Notes: a model not told the origin generated them from the sequence alone. Numbered from the stretch's first letter, positions 35,697 through 44,780 are shown. The stretch is DNA of 64,000 bases from Alphaproteobacteria bacterium (GCA_025934695.1 JAICWS010000002.1:434001-498000), one strand, 5' to 3'. Numbers and translations are program-made.

Positions 35697-35718
35697 GTCT
35701 CTCCGTGTTTATCCGTAT

Positions 35719-36150
35719 TCAGCGCTTGCGGGGCTGCCGCGGGCCGCGCTTGCGGGCTTTCGGCTTGGCCGCCGTCTCCGCCGGCGGGGCTTCCGCTTTC
35801 GGCGCTGCGGGCATTGTCAGGCCCGGCTTGGTTTCGGCGACGGTCTGCGGCGTCGCTTCCGACACCGTCGCTTCGGGCGCTGCCGCGTGCTCCTGCTCAA
35901 GGTCGTTCACCGCAGCTTCGAAAGCCTCGGCGAAAGCGGTGACATGGTCTTCGACCGCCTGGCGCAGGTTCTCGCGGGTGCGTTCGACCTTCTCGGCGGC
36001 GCGCTGCGCGCGTTCCTCGAATTTGCGGCCGAGGTCGGTGCGCTTTTGCTCCGCGGTGTCGATGATTTCCGCGCCGGTCACCACGGCATGCGCGATGACG
36101 GTGGCGGCGGCTTCAGTGCCTTCCTTGATCAGTTTTCCAAGCAGTCCCAT
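35719..36150 (-). CDS. Helical protein with basic Pro/Ala tail
   Basis: The 143-residue product starts MGLLGKLIKEGTEAAATVIA. It has one long amphipathic helix up to residue 90 and then a low-complexity tail rich in Ala, Pro and, at the end, Lys/Arg (AKPKARKRGPRQPRKR). Third of four tandem helical genes. The tail is reminiscent of histone-like or phasin (PhaF-type) tails that bind DNA, which is inference only. Confidence 0.65.
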   Translation of the reverse strand: MGLLGKLIKEGTEAAATVIAHAVVTGAEIIDTAEQKRTDLGRKFEERAQRAAEKVERTRENLRQAVEDHVTAFAEAFEAAVNDLEQEHAAAPEATVSEATPQTVAETKPGLTMPAAPKAEAPPAETAAKPKARKRGPRQPRKR

Positions 36151-36198
36151 GTGATTTCTCCTCAGGGCTATGTTGATGATGGATTAGATGATGATGAG

Positions 36199-36657
36199 TT
36201 AACCGCGGCCGGGTTTTTTGCCGGCGGGCTTTTTCGTCGCGCGCTTGCGGGCTTTTTTCACCGCCTCCTGCACGACAGGCGCCGCTTCCACTGGCGCGGG
36301 CGCGGGCTGGCGCAGGTTGAGGCGGTTGCGCGCGCTCTTGCCGAATTCGGCGGCCACCGTGCTGACCTGGCCGGCTTTCGCGTCGATCGCGTCGCCGAGC
36401 TTTCCCAGGTTCGTGAGGGTCTTTTCCTTCACCGTTTCGGTCGCAACCATGACGGCTTCCTTGGTCGCATCGACTTTTTCGCCGACCTTCGCGCGGATCT
36501 CGCCGGTCTTGCGGGCGGTCGCGTCCTGCAGCGCGCCCAGTTTTTCAAGCGCGCGATCTGCCGCGCTGTCCGCCACGATAACCGCGATCGAAAGCGCCGC
36601 CGTACCGGCATCTTTCGCGTTCTGGAGTTTCTCTTTCAGGTTGAAACCGAATTTCAT
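36199..36657 (-). CDS. Helical protein with histone-like basic tail
   Basis: The 152-residue product starts MKFGFNLKEKLQNAKDAGTA. A helical stretch with repeated K-x-G-E-x-V-D-A-T-like units spans residues 10-110. It ends in a strongly basic tail (KKARKRATKKPAGKKPGRG) like those of AlgP, PhaF and other nucleoid-associated or granule-associated proteins. A weak promoter candidate is at 36701-36730. First gene of the run of four. Confidence 0.65.
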   Translation of the reverse strand: MKFGFNLKEKLQNAKDAGTAALSIAVIVADSAADRALEKLGALQDATARKTGEIRAKVGEKVDATKEAVMVATETVKEKTLTNLGKLGDAIDAKAGQVSTVAAEFGKSARNRLNLRQPAPAPVEAAPVVQEAVKKARKRATKKPAGKKPGRG

Positions 36658-36700
36658 CGTATGTCCCTCTATGTGATGCGACTGTGACTAAATCGCGTCT

Positions 36701-36730
36701 CCAATAGCAGGGTTTTCATATCCATGTCAA
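36701..36730 (-). promoter_or_regulatory. Candidate promoter of the 36199-36657 gene
   Basis: A perfect -35 (TTGACA, 36725-36730) but a poor -10 (TATTGG, 36701-36706) with 18-bp spacing, on the minus strand. Confidence 0.4.
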
Positions 36731-36831
36731 GATTACGACAAAAGAAAATAGCCATATTATTTTATTGTCATAATGTGTTGAAGTGGAGATGGGGCGACTT
36801 GGGAATGATAGTGCCGGAAACGAGTTGAAAA

Positions 36832-37467
36832 TCAGCCCTTCAGGCCGGGGAATTTGGCGCTGTAATAGGCGGCGGCGAAACCGAGGATGCCAAAGTCGTC
36901 GACAAAGCCGAAAACCGGCACGGAATCAGGGACCAAGTCAAAGGGGGTGCAGAGATAGAACAGCGCGCCATAGGCCGCCATTTTGTCGACCAGCGTAATC
37001 TCAGGCAGGTGGACGGCTTTCAGCAGCAGCCTGATGCGGTGTTTCCAATCCGCGCTCCAGCTTTGGACCATCTGTAGGAAATCCGCCGATCCGTTAACCT
37101 TGTCGCGGATCTTCGCGCTGCTGCCGAGGCTGGAGAGCGCGGCGATGATCTTTTCATCATGCGGCGATTTTTCGGACGAGAGGTCCGCCGTGCCGCCGAG
37201 GAAGCCGACGACCGCGGAAAAATATCCGGGAAGATTGTTTTCCAGAAACTCTGACACGCGGGGAGAGTCGTGGCTAAGCTTGCCCTCCTGCAGCAGGCGG
37301 TAGACGCCCGCGCCGATGCTCGGCAGATATTCGGCCGGTACCTGGTCCTTGGCGGGCGCTTTCTGCCAGCGACGATAGGTCGAGCCCGAAACGCCAATAT
37401 AGTCGCTCAGGCTTTCTGGCAATAGCCTGGCTTCGTCCAGCAGTGTGATAACTTGGCCATAATCCAT
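36832..37467 (-). CDS. DUF1232 (YkvA-like) protein with HTH-like N-terminus
   Basis: The 211-residue product ends in a DUF1232 domain: KMAAYGALFYLCTPFDLVPD, then SVPVFGFVDDFGILG, a short membrane-associated motif of unknown function. The N-terminal 60 residues (ARLLPESLSDYIGVSGSTYR, RWQKAPAKDQVP) read like a helix-turn-helix or XRE-type region, an unusual fusion. Predicted cytoplasmic with a membrane-dipping C-terminus. Confidence 0.75.
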   Translation of the reverse strand: MDYGQVITLLDEARLLPESLSDYIGVSGSTYRRWQKAPAKDQVPAEYLPSIGAGVYRLLQEGKLSHDSPRVSEFLENNLPGYFSAVVGFLGGTADLSSEKSPHDEKIIAALSSLGSSAKIRDKVNGSADFLQMVQSWSADWKHRIRLLLKAVHLPEITLVDKMAAYGALFYLCTPFDLVPDSVPVFGFVDDFGILGFAAAYYSAKFPGLKG

Positions 37468-37712
37468 ACGGACATTTTAATTTGGACCGCGCAAAAGACC
37501 AGTCCATAAATCGCAGGTCAGTCGCAATTTTTCATTTGAAAAGTTTTTTTATCTTTTGCAATATGGCCTTCAGGACTTTGAAGGGCGTTTCATTACGTCC
37601 ATCATCCTGAATGAACTGATGGGACCCATCCCGCTGCCCCGGGGTGGGTCCTTTCATTTTCGAAAGCGCTTTTTTCTATCCAGAAGAAACCGCGCGGCCG
37701 TTTGGCGGCTTT

Positions 37713-39080
37713 CTATTTCCCGACATTCAGGCTTTGAACCGTCAATTTCGCGCCCGGTGTGAGCGGAGCGGGCGCATTGACGCCCGAGGTCTGCGTGCCG
37801 GTCACGACCTGGACCGCGCTCGTCTGTATCTGCGCGGCGGGGAACCAATTGAGGATGCGCACGTCGGTCTGGCAATCCTGCAGCGGCCCGCCGTTGATCG
37901 AGCATTTGGCGAACTTGCTCGGATTGTCGGCCTCCGTCACCTGCACGCGGAACTTGTAACCCGTGCCATGATCGGCATCCGTCTGGTCGTCAGGCACGAA
38001 GTAGGCCGCGTAGTTGAACTGCTGGCCAAGGCGCTCGGGCGGACGGATCGGCCGGCGCGCGATGTCCGCGGTTTCGGCTGATGCGGTGGCTGTTTCCGTG
38101 GAAGCAGCAACGGGCGACGATTCTTCCAATGGCAGGCGGCGGCCGGATTCAGCGGATTGTATGTGGGTGAAGACGGTAAGCGGGCTCGTCACCTGGTCCT
38201 GACCCGCCCCGTCCCATGAATCCGATGCGCGGCAGCCAAATTGCGACGAGCAGTTCGTCTTGATCGAATAATAGAAATAGCTTTGCTGGTCTTTCTCCTG
38301 CGCCTTCGGGTCCGAGCTCGCGAGCTCCTTCCAGAAACCATATTCGTTGTTGCCGTCCGAGCAGCGGCGGTCCGTCACGTAGGTCACCGCGACCGCGTAG
38401 CCGCCATCGGGCGCGCCGGGCGCATTGCCTTCCGCGGCCGAGGTCACGCTAAGGCCGCGCACGCCGTTCATCGGCTGGCTGATCGTCCATTCGCCAGGAA
38501 CGCCGTAACGGTAATTCGGGTGATTGTCAGGATCGGCGCCGAGATCGGTGTGCGATTTGTCGGCATTGGCGTAGGGGTTGAACCAGAAAATCTTGTTGTC
38601 CGGCTGGTTGCGGAAGGGACAGCCCGCGAACTGTGTTTCCATCGCGATCGGTGCGCTCTGCTGGAAGTTGAAGACAACCGGTTGGTTATCGAGCGGCTGC
38701 GGCCGGTGAGGATCTGTTGTTGATGAGCGGATTTCGTTATTGAAGCCGGGCAATGCCGCTTGCTCGGCGGTCGTCGCGCCATTGAGTCCCCAGTAGCGGA
38801 AGTAATCCATCGGCTCGCCGGGCTGTTCGATCGCCTGCCAGAAAGGCGCGCCTTCGCCAGGTTTGGGTGCGTCGGCCGCGGCGGCGGAAGAAGAGACGAA
38901 TCTGGAGTTGGCCTCCGCCGTATTCGCCTCGGCGTTTGCATCGGCGGCGGGCGCCTTGCGGCGGAAGTTCGGGCGCTGCGCGGCGGCAACCGCCGCAGGC
39001 GACGTCACATCGGCGGTTTGCGCGTCGGCGCCGGCGGCAAGCCCGGCAGCCATGGCGAAGGCGAGTGTCAGTTTACCCAT
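37713..39080 (-). CDS. Exported hypothetical protein, 455 residues
   Basis: A signal peptide (MGKLTLAFAMAAGLAAGADA) is followed by an Ala-rich disordered segment and then a globular region with many Trp, Tyr and Cys residues (CPFRNQPDNKIFWFNPY, DRRCSDGNNEYGFWKEL, IKTNCSSQFGCRASDSWDG), which suggests disulphides and an extracytoplasmic location. Family not recognised. A promoter with good boxes lies at 39108-39136. The 245-bp gap downstream holds only a GC-rich hairpin near 37621-37650. Confidence 0.7.
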   Translation of the reverse strand: MGKLTLAFAMAAGLAAGADAQTADVTSPAAVAAAQRPNFRRKAPAADANAEANTAEANSRFVSSSAAAADAPKPGEGAPFWQAIEQPGEPMDYFRYWGLNGATTAEQAALPGFNNEIRSSTTDPHRPQPLDNQPVVFNFQQSAPIAMETQFAGCPFRNQPDNKIFWFNPYANADKSHTDLGADPDNHPNYRYGVPGEWTISQPMNGVRGLSVTSAAEGNAPGAPDGGYAVAVTYVTDRRCSDGNNEYGFWKELASSDPKAQEKDQQSYFYYSIKTNCSSQFGCRASDSWDGAGQDQVTSPLTVFTHIQSAESGRRLPLEESSPVAASTETATASAETADIARRPIRPPERLGQQFNYAAYFVPDDQTDADHGTGYKFRVQVTEADNPSKFAKCSINGGPLQDCQTDVRILNWFPAAQIQTSAVQVVTGTQTSGVNAPAPLTPGAKLTVQSLNVGK

Positions 39081-39107
39081 GAGAATCCCCGATCCATATA
39101 CTCATTT

Positions 39108-39136
39108 ACCATAACATTTGGAAATGAAAAAGTCAA
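39108..39136 (-). promoter_or_regulatory. Sigma70-type promoter for the 37713-39080 gene
   Basis: On the minus strand TTGACT (39131-39136) and TATGGT (39108-39113) are separated by 17 bp. Confidence 0.55.
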
Positions 39137-39238
39137 TGAATTTATGATTTTAACGGCGAAATCGGTGTTTTCTAATAGCTGTTGCGGGGGGAGGTCGCCG
39201 TGTTAAAGTCCGCCTCATTCATTTTAGACGGAGTTTTT

Positions 39239-39550
39239 ATGCGTCCTTTGAGAGACGGCGATGAATTTCGCATCGACCTGCGTCATTTCGACCAGCATCT
39301 TTATGCCAGCGTTCACATGAAGGGGACTCAGGCCGACGTCGCGCTGTTCAAGGCCGATGACAAGGGCCGCAGGCTCGCCAGCATCGTGCGCATGACGCCG
39401 GAAAGCCGGGCCGAACTGCACAGCACGCTTGGCTATCTCGGCGTGCCGCTGGATAAAATTCATTTCTTTGCCGATGATCCGCGGGCGCCCGTGCACCCGC
39501 ATATTCCGGGCGGCCCGAAAAGCCCGCCGCCCCCGGGTGGCATGTTCTAA
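39239..39550 (+). CDS. Hypothetical protein, 103 residues
   Basis: A small soluble protein (MRPLRDGDEFRIDLRHFDQH) with a Pro-rich C-terminus (GGPKSPPPPGGMF). Family not recognised. The ATG at 39239 has GGAG ahead of it; an in-frame GTG at 39200 has an even stronger GGGGAGG and would add 13 residues. It converges on the protease gene with a 4-bp overlap of the 3' ends. Confidence 0.65.
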   Translation: MRPLRDGDEFRIDLRHFDQHLYASVHMKGTQADVALFKADDKGRRLASIVRMTPESRAELHSTLGYLGVPLDKIHFFADDPRAPVHPHIPGGPKSPPPPGGMF

Positions 39551-40467
39551 ACGGCGCGCGTCTCCGTCGGTAGCACGGATTTGACGATACGCTCTTCCTT
39601 GCGCAGGATTTCGACCTCAATGGCGCGCGCGCTGCCCAGCGACAGGACCCGCTGCAGGTCGTCGAGATTCCACAGCTCATTTGCTTCGGCGCGCGTCAGG
39701 ATATCGCCATCTCGCAATCCGCCGTGATGCGCGGGCGAGCCACTTTCGACGCGGTGGATATAAACGCCGCGGCCATGGTGCGGCTCTTTCGCGAGGCGCA
39801 GGGGAATATCGATGCCCGAAGCCGCAACGCCCAGGTAACGGCGATTGACGCGGCCTTTCAGGATCAGCTCGCCCGCGACCCAGCTTGCGGTATAGGCCGG
39901 CACGGCAAAGCCGAGACCCTGCGCGTAGGGGACGATGGCGGTATTGATGCCGACAATGTCGCCGGAGGCCGAGACCAGCGGACCGCCCGAATTGCCGGGG
40001 TTGATGGCGGCGTCGGTCTGGATCAGCCCTTCCAGCGCGCCTGCGTGCGAAGGCAGCGTACGGTCGATGGCGCTCACCAGCCCCCAGGTGACGGAGCGTT
40101 CGAAGCGCAACGGATTCCCGATGGCGAGGACGATCTGCCCGACCTTCACATTGCGCTTGTCGATGAGTTTGAGGTAACCAAGCCCATGTGGCGCATTCAC
40201 GCGCACGACGGCAAGATCGGTCTTCGGGTCGCGGCCCATGACTTCGCCGTCGAGTTCCTCGCCCGAGCGGAAAGAGACTTCCAGCTTGTTTGCGCCCTGC
40301 ACGACATGGCTGTTCGTCAGGATATAGCCGTCTGGCGCGATCACGACGCCGGAACCTGCGCCTTTGGGATGCGCGATGCCGACTACTGCTGGCGACACGG
40401 TTTCGACGAGCTGCACCAGTTGATCGGATAAAGCATGAAGAATATCGGCGGAGTCACCCATATCCAT
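39547..40467 (-). CDS. HtrA/DegP-like serine protease with PDZ, no export signal
   Basis: The 306-residue product has a complete S1C trypsin-like domain: ILTNSHVV with His near 54, KTDLAVVRV with Asp near 84, and INPGNSGGPLV with nucleophile Ser near 160. A single PDZ domain follows (GVYIHRVESGSPAHHGGLRD). Unlike DegP, DegQ and DegS it has neither signal peptide nor membrane anchor, so it appears cytoplasmic or exported by another route. The start at 40467 (or 40461) is chosen from MDMGDSADILHAL; the open frame upstream adds nothing export-like. Confidence 0.85.
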   Translation of the reverse strand: MDMGDSADILHALSDQLVQLVETVSPAVVGIAHPKGAGSGVVIAPDGYILTNSHVVQGANKLEVSFRSGEELDGEVMGRDPKTDLAVVRVNAPHGLGYLKLIDKRNVKVGQIVLAIGNPLRFERSVTWGLVSAIDRTLPSHAGALEGLIQTDAAINPGNSGGPLVSASGDIVGINTAIVPYAQGLGFAVPAYTASWVAGELILKGRVNRRYLGVAASGIDIPLRLAKEPHHGRGVYIHRVESGSPAHHGGLRDGDILTRAEANELWNLDDLQRVLSLGSARAIEVEILRKEERIVKSVLPTETRAV

Positions 40468-40524
40468 TAAGCTGTATCGGCGGGGCCATCCGTCAAGGCT
40501 GCGCAACCAGCTGGAAAACCGGGT

Positions 40525-41472
40525 TTATTTGAAGCGGCGAAGCGGATGGTTTTTGGGAAGGGCGTCGAGGCGCTTGTCCAGCTGGCGGCGGACGCGATCC
40601 CATTGATGGCCTTCCAGCTTGATCTCGTGGCCGTCGAAAACCGTGCCCTCATCCCGCAGCGCGCCCTGCAGCACGCGCGCGCCGAGATAGAAGGTCGTGG
40701 AGTCATCGTCCGCGTCGAACGTGATCCGGGCGAGTTTTTTGAAAGCGTCTTTCAGCGGCAGGCGTTTGAGTGGCTTGAAGTTCTTGGCCAGCGCCTCGAG
40801 CTCTTTTTTCGGCGGCGTGTTCAGCTTCGCATATTCCTCGGCGATGGCCGCCGTCTCTTCGGGCGTCAGCGTCATGAAGTCCGCCGTCTTGCGGTCGCAC
40901 AGGATTTTATCGACCGTGAAAGTCGTCAGATGCGTGGGCACGCCGGTCGTAACGAAGACCGCCGCGCGCTTCCAGGAACAGTATTCGAGGCTTTCCGCTT
41001 CGCCACCCGAGCGCTGCAGATGCCGCAGCGCGGCATAGGCGTCGGCAACATTTTCAGCGGGCGTACCATGAAGATCGGGCGTCAGCGCATGGCCGGTTTC
41101 ATGGTCGAAAGTCGCGGCATCATCCACGATGCCCCGTTCGGTGCCATACAGCGGATGCTTGTCGGGATGAAACACGACCGCACTGAAAGTCTCTTCGACG
41201 CCGCCGCGCGTCATCGGCACGTGGAATGAGGTCTTCAGGCGCCGCGCATCGTTGAAGGTTTTATGAAGGCTCTCGACATCCTCTTCGTCCACATCAAGGC
41301 GGTCGAGCGTGTATTCGATATCCTGCCAGTTGTCGTTGGCGGCATTGATGAAGATGGCGTGCTTGCGCAGGGCAGGATATTCATGGCGCGTCTGGCGCAC
41401 GGCGGCGTTGAAATCAAAACGCAGCGCGGGACGTGCGGGGTCACGTTTCTTCGGGTGCGGCTTCGCCACCAA
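40525..41472 (-). CDS. HExxH-motif protein, putative zinc metalloprotease
   Basis: The 315-residue product carries AATFDHETGHALTPDLHG with an HExxH zinc signature (His 124, Glu 125, His 128), and a Glu at about 140 (TPAENVADAY) that could be the third ligand as in gluzincins. There is no signal peptide. The rest is charged and helical with no family I know. The start is preceded by a plain leader. It lies just upstream of the HtrA-like gene on the same strand (57-bp gap), so the two may be expressed together. Confidence 0.65.
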   Translation of the reverse strand: MVAKPHPKKRDPARPALRFDFNAAVRQTRHEYPALRKHAIFINAANDNWQDIEYTLDRLDVDEEDVESLHKTFNDARRLKTSFHVPMTRGGVEETFSAVVFHPDKHPLYGTERGIVDDAATFDHETGHALTPDLHGTPAENVADAYAALRHLQRSGGEAESLEYCSWKRAAVFVTTGVPTHLTTFTVDKILCDRKTADFMTLTPEETAAIAEEYAKLNTPPKKELEALAKNFKPLKRLPLKDAFKKLARITFDADDDSTTFYLGARVLQGALRDEGTVFDGHEIKLEGHQWDRVRRQLDKRLDALPKNHPLRRFK

Positions 41473-41572
41473 AGCATTCCTTCAGGTTTAATTGCTTGCA
41501 AAAAATCATACGAAAACCCGATGTTCCGGGAAAGCGCGCGATTCAGGCTATGAAAAATGAAAGTCGGTTTCT

Positions 41573-43429
41573 TCAGTCGATGTCATAGCCGTAGCGTTCG
41601 GCATGACGCCGTAGGATTTCCAGAATAGGCAAGAGGTGCTTTCGGTAGCGTAACCAGCGCCCGCTGGCGCGGGTATAGAGCTTCTGCGTCACCTGGGCGT
41701 AACTAGCGGTGTTGATGCGTTCCTTGGCCTTCGCGGTCTTGTCGAATTCCAGCACGGCGTCAGTCCAGGGAAGATCGAGGAACGCCAGGAGACCCGCGAC
41801 AGTCGGCCGGAAGTCGGCGACCACATCTTCATAGCGGACGGAATGGATCTTCAGCGGCAATAGTTTCGCCGTATGCTCCCAGACGCCGAACATTTCGTCA
41901 TAGAACCGCGCCGTGTCGCCCAGGTCGTTGAACCGCGCCATGGCGGTATTGAGCGCGAAGGCCTGCATATAGGCGGACAGCACGCAGTCGCAGGGATGGC
42001 GTAGCGCCAGGATGAATTTACTGTCGGGAAAGACCGCGTGGATCAGCGCCGCATGCATCAGGTTCACCGGCATCTTGTCGACCAGCAGGCGGCCCCGGAT
42101 CGCCGCCTCGCCGCCGTGTTCGCGGTAGAAAACCGGCCGCATCTCGGCAATGTCGGCCTCTGTCAGGCGCGAAATGGCGAAAGGATAGGCGGGTTCGCCC
42201 GCGCCGCCATGGGTCTTCTTCAACTGCGATATCATGGCGCTGACCGCAGGTTTTTCGTCGCCCACGTAAACGCCCGGATGGCTCGACAGAATTTGGTCGA
42301 GCAGCGTGGTCCCTGAGCGCGGGAAGCCGACAAGAAAAACCGGCGGCAGGCCGGTCTCTGGCGGCGCCATCGGGAAAATTTGCGCGGCCGCGGGCGTCAG
42401 GAATTTTTTGAGCTGTTCCGCCATCACCGTATGCGTGCGCTTGTCGATGGCCTGTGCGCGGGGGGTGGCCGCCTGCAGCGCGTTCGCGCGCTCGAACGCC
42501 ACGAAAGCCTTGTCGGTCTCACTAGCATCGTCGTACAGCTGGCCGAGCTCGAAGAAGAAATGGATGCCCGGCCAGTCCTTTTCAGTGGCGGGCAATAATT
42601 CCTCGAGCAGCGCCAGCGCCTCTGCGTTCTTCCCCTGGCGGCGCAGGATTTTCGCCTCCATCGCGCCGAGGCGCGGGGATTGCGCGACGTGCTGCTTCGC
42701 CTGTGCAAGCGCGCTTGCGGCGTCCTCGACGCGGTTGGTCATTTCAAGAAGCAGCAACAGCAATATCCAGGGTTTCTCGTCGCCCGGTGCAATATCAATG
42801 GCCTTGCGCAGCGCTTCTTCCGCGTCCTTGTTGCGCTGCAACTCGGTGTAAAGGCTGCCGAGCGCGGCGAGGGTGCGCACATTGCGCGGGTCGAGGTCGA
42901 GCGCGCGGACATAGGCAGTTTCCGCCTCCGCCATGCGCCGCGTGTCGCGGTAAACGTCGCCGAGATTGCCCTGCGCCTCCGGCCAATTTGGCGCGGCCGC
43001 CAAGGCCGCCTTAAACGATGCTTCCGCGCCCGCAAAATCGCCGCGGCGGCATTGCAGCAGGCCCATGTTGTTAGCAACCGACGCATGCTGCGGCTTCAAC
43101 GCGTAAGCGCGCTTCAGGTGCGCTTCCGCTTCATCGAGCTTTTCCTGTTCCATCAGCAGCGCGCCATAATTAGTTTGCGCCAGCGCGTTATCCGGGGCGA
43201 GGCGCACGGCCTTCGCGTAGTGCTGAAGGGCTTTGTCGGTGTTGCCCGTTTTCCAGCAGGCGGTACCGAGATTATTGAGGATCTCGGGCGACTGCGGCAT
43301 CAGCGCCAGCGCCTTTTCCAGCAGCGGCAGGCTTTCCGCAAAGCGCCCGGCAGACATCGCCGCGCCGGCGCTGCGGTACAGCGCCTGCGCCTCGGCGGCT
43401 TTCGCGGATGATTGGTTTCTCGGCCCCAT
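41573..43429 (-). CDS. TPR-repeat sulfotransferase
   Basis: In the 618-residue product residues 10-330 form about eight to nine TPR repeats (for example NLGTACWKTGNTDKALQHYA and NNMGLLQCRRGDFAGAEASF). The C-terminal 260 residues are a sulfotransferase of the Sulfotransfer_3 type. The 5'-phosphosulfate loop is VFLVGFPRSGTTLLDQIL, and the 3'-phosphate-binding motif is ILALRHPCDCVLSAYMQAF. It would use PAPS to sulfate a protein, sugar or lipid; the acceptor is unknown. No signal peptide. This TPR-sulfotransferase arrangement is common in alphaproteobacteria. Confidence 0.88.
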   Translation of the reverse strand: MGPRNQSSAKAAEAQALYRSAGAAMSAGRFAESLPLLEKALALMPQSPEILNNLGTACWKTGNTDKALQHYAKAVRLAPDNALAQTNYGALLMEQEKLDEAEAHLKRAYALKPQHASVANNMGLLQCRRGDFAGAEASFKAALAAAPNWPEAQGNLGDVYRDTRRMAEAETAYVRALDLDPRNVRTLAALGSLYTELQRNKDAEEALRKAIDIAPGDEKPWILLLLLLEMTNRVEDAASALAQAKQHVAQSPRLGAMEAKILRRQGKNAEALALLEELLPATEKDWPGIHFFFELGQLYDDASETDKAFVAFERANALQAATPRAQAIDKRTHTVMAEQLKKFLTPAAAQIFPMAPPETGLPPVFLVGFPRSGTTLLDQILSSHPGVYVGDEKPAVSAMISQLKKTHGGAGEPAYPFAISRLTEADIAEMRPVFYREHGGEAAIRGRLLVDKMPVNLMHAALIHAVFPDSKFILALRHPCDCVLSAYMQAFALNTAMARFNDLGDTARFYDEMFGVWEHTAKLLPLKIHSVRYEDVVADFRPTVAGLLAFLDLPWTDAVLEFDKTAKAKERINTASYAQVTQKLYTRASGRWLRYRKHLLPILEILRRHAERYGYDID

Positions 43430-43517
43430 AAACTATTGTCGGTCACGGAGGGCCGGTTGACAACGGTGCAGATACAGGCGTTAATCATTATGTTTACTTC
43501 TTTGCAGGGGAAGAAGC

Positions 43518-44780
43518 ATGAAGGGCATTTACCGGCGGCTTTATTTCTGGGTTCTCGTCGCGATCGTCGCGGGCGTCGTCCTTGGCCAGGTGGCGCCGGA
43601 AGTCGGGCAGAAACTGGGACCGGTCAGCGATGGATTCATCGCGCTGATCCGCATGCTGATCGCGCCGATCGTCTTCTGCACGGTCGCGCTCGGCATCACG
43701 CAGGCGGGCGACATGAAAAAGGTCGGGCGCGTGGGGTTGCGCACCATTGTCTATTTCGAAGCCGTTTCCAGCCTTGCGCTGTTCATCGGCATCGCAGTCG
43801 GCAATATCCTGAAGCCGGGTGCCGGTTTCCATGCCGACGCCTCGAAGCTGAATGACGCAAAAGTCGTGGGTTACGCCAAAACGGCCGAGAGCCTCCATGT
43901 CTCCGATTATCTCCTGCATATCATTCCCAGCACTTTCTTCGACGCCTTCACCGCAGGCGGCAACCTGCTGCAGGTGCTGCTGGTCGCGATCCTGTCCGGC
44001 TATGCGCTGAATAAAATGGGCAGCAAGGGCGAGGCCCTGCGCAACGTGCTGGAGCAGGTCTCGCAGATGTTCTTCACGATGGTGAATCTTGTCGTGAAGC
44101 TGGCCCCCTTGGGCGCGGGTGCCGCCATGGCCTTCACCGTCGGCACCTACGGTCTTGCGTCGCTGAAGCCGCTGGCCGCGCTGATGGGCTGCTTTTACCT
44201 GACCTGCATCCTCTTCATCGTGGCTGTGCTGGGCGCGGTCGCGCATCTGGCGGGCTTCAATATCTTCCGGTTCCTGCGCGCAGTGGCCGACGAGGTACTG
44301 ATCGTGCTCGGCACCTCTTCATCCGAAAGCGCTCTCGCCCCACTCATGGAAAAACTCGAGACGATGGGCTGTCCGAAAGACATCGTCGGCCTTGTTGTTC
44401 CCTCCGGTTATTCGTTCAATCTCGACGGGACGAATATCTACCTGACGCTCGCGACGCTCTTCGTGGCGCAGGCCCTCGGCGTGGATTTAAGCTTCAGCCA
44501 GCAGATGACGATCTTCGCGGTCGCGATGCTGACCTCCAAGGGCGCTTCGGGCGTCACGGGCGCGGGCTTCATCACGCTCGCGGCGACGCTGGCTGTGGTG
44601 CCCGATGTGCCGGTCAAGGGTCTTGCATTGATCCTCGGCATCGACCGCTTCATGTCCGAAGCGCGCGCCATGACCAACCTCATCGGCAACGGCGTCGCCT
44701 GCGTGGTTGTTTCAAGGTGGGAAAAATCGCTCGACGCGCGCGCGCTCCAAAAGGCGCTGGACCACCGCGAAGACGGGTGA
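43518..44780 (+). CDS. dctA: Dicarboxylate:cation symporter of the DAACS family (DctA-like)
   Basis: The 420-residue product has the glutamate-transporter fold: MLIAPIVFCTVALGI, the re-entrant serine-rich hairpin GTSSSESALAPLMEKLETMG, and SGYSFNLDGTNIYLTLATLF, the signature containing the substrate and Na-site residues. About eight membrane helices are visible. Members import C4-dicarboxylates or acidic amino acids with Na+ or H+. Start ATG at 43518 has GGGGAAG upstream. No DctB/DctD regulators are adjacent. Confidence 0.93.
   Translation: MKGIYRRLYFWVLVAIVAGVVLGQVAPEVGQKLGPVSDGFIALIRMLIAPIVFCTVALGITQAGDMKKVGRVGLRTIVYFEAVSSLALFIGIAVGNILKPGAGFHADASKLNDAKVVGYAKTAESLHVSDYLLHIIPSTFFDAFTAGGNLLQVLLVAILSGYALNKMGSKGEALRNVLEQVSQMFFTMVNLVVKLAPLGAGAAMAFTVGTYGLASLKPLAALMGCFYLTCILFIVAVLGAVAHLAGFNIFRFLRAVADEVLIVLGTSSSESALAPLMEKLETMGCPKDIVGLVVPSGYSFNLDGTNIYLTLATLFVAQALGVDLSFSQQMTIFAVAMLTSKGASGVTGAGFITLAATLAVVPDVPVKGLALILGIDRFMSEARAMTNLIGNGVACVVVSRWEKSLDARALQKALDHREDG

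Noticed and set aside
37621-37657. Rho-independent terminator
   Set aside because: The GC-rich hairpin has T-rich sequence on the plus-strand side only and no plus-strand gene ends nearby.
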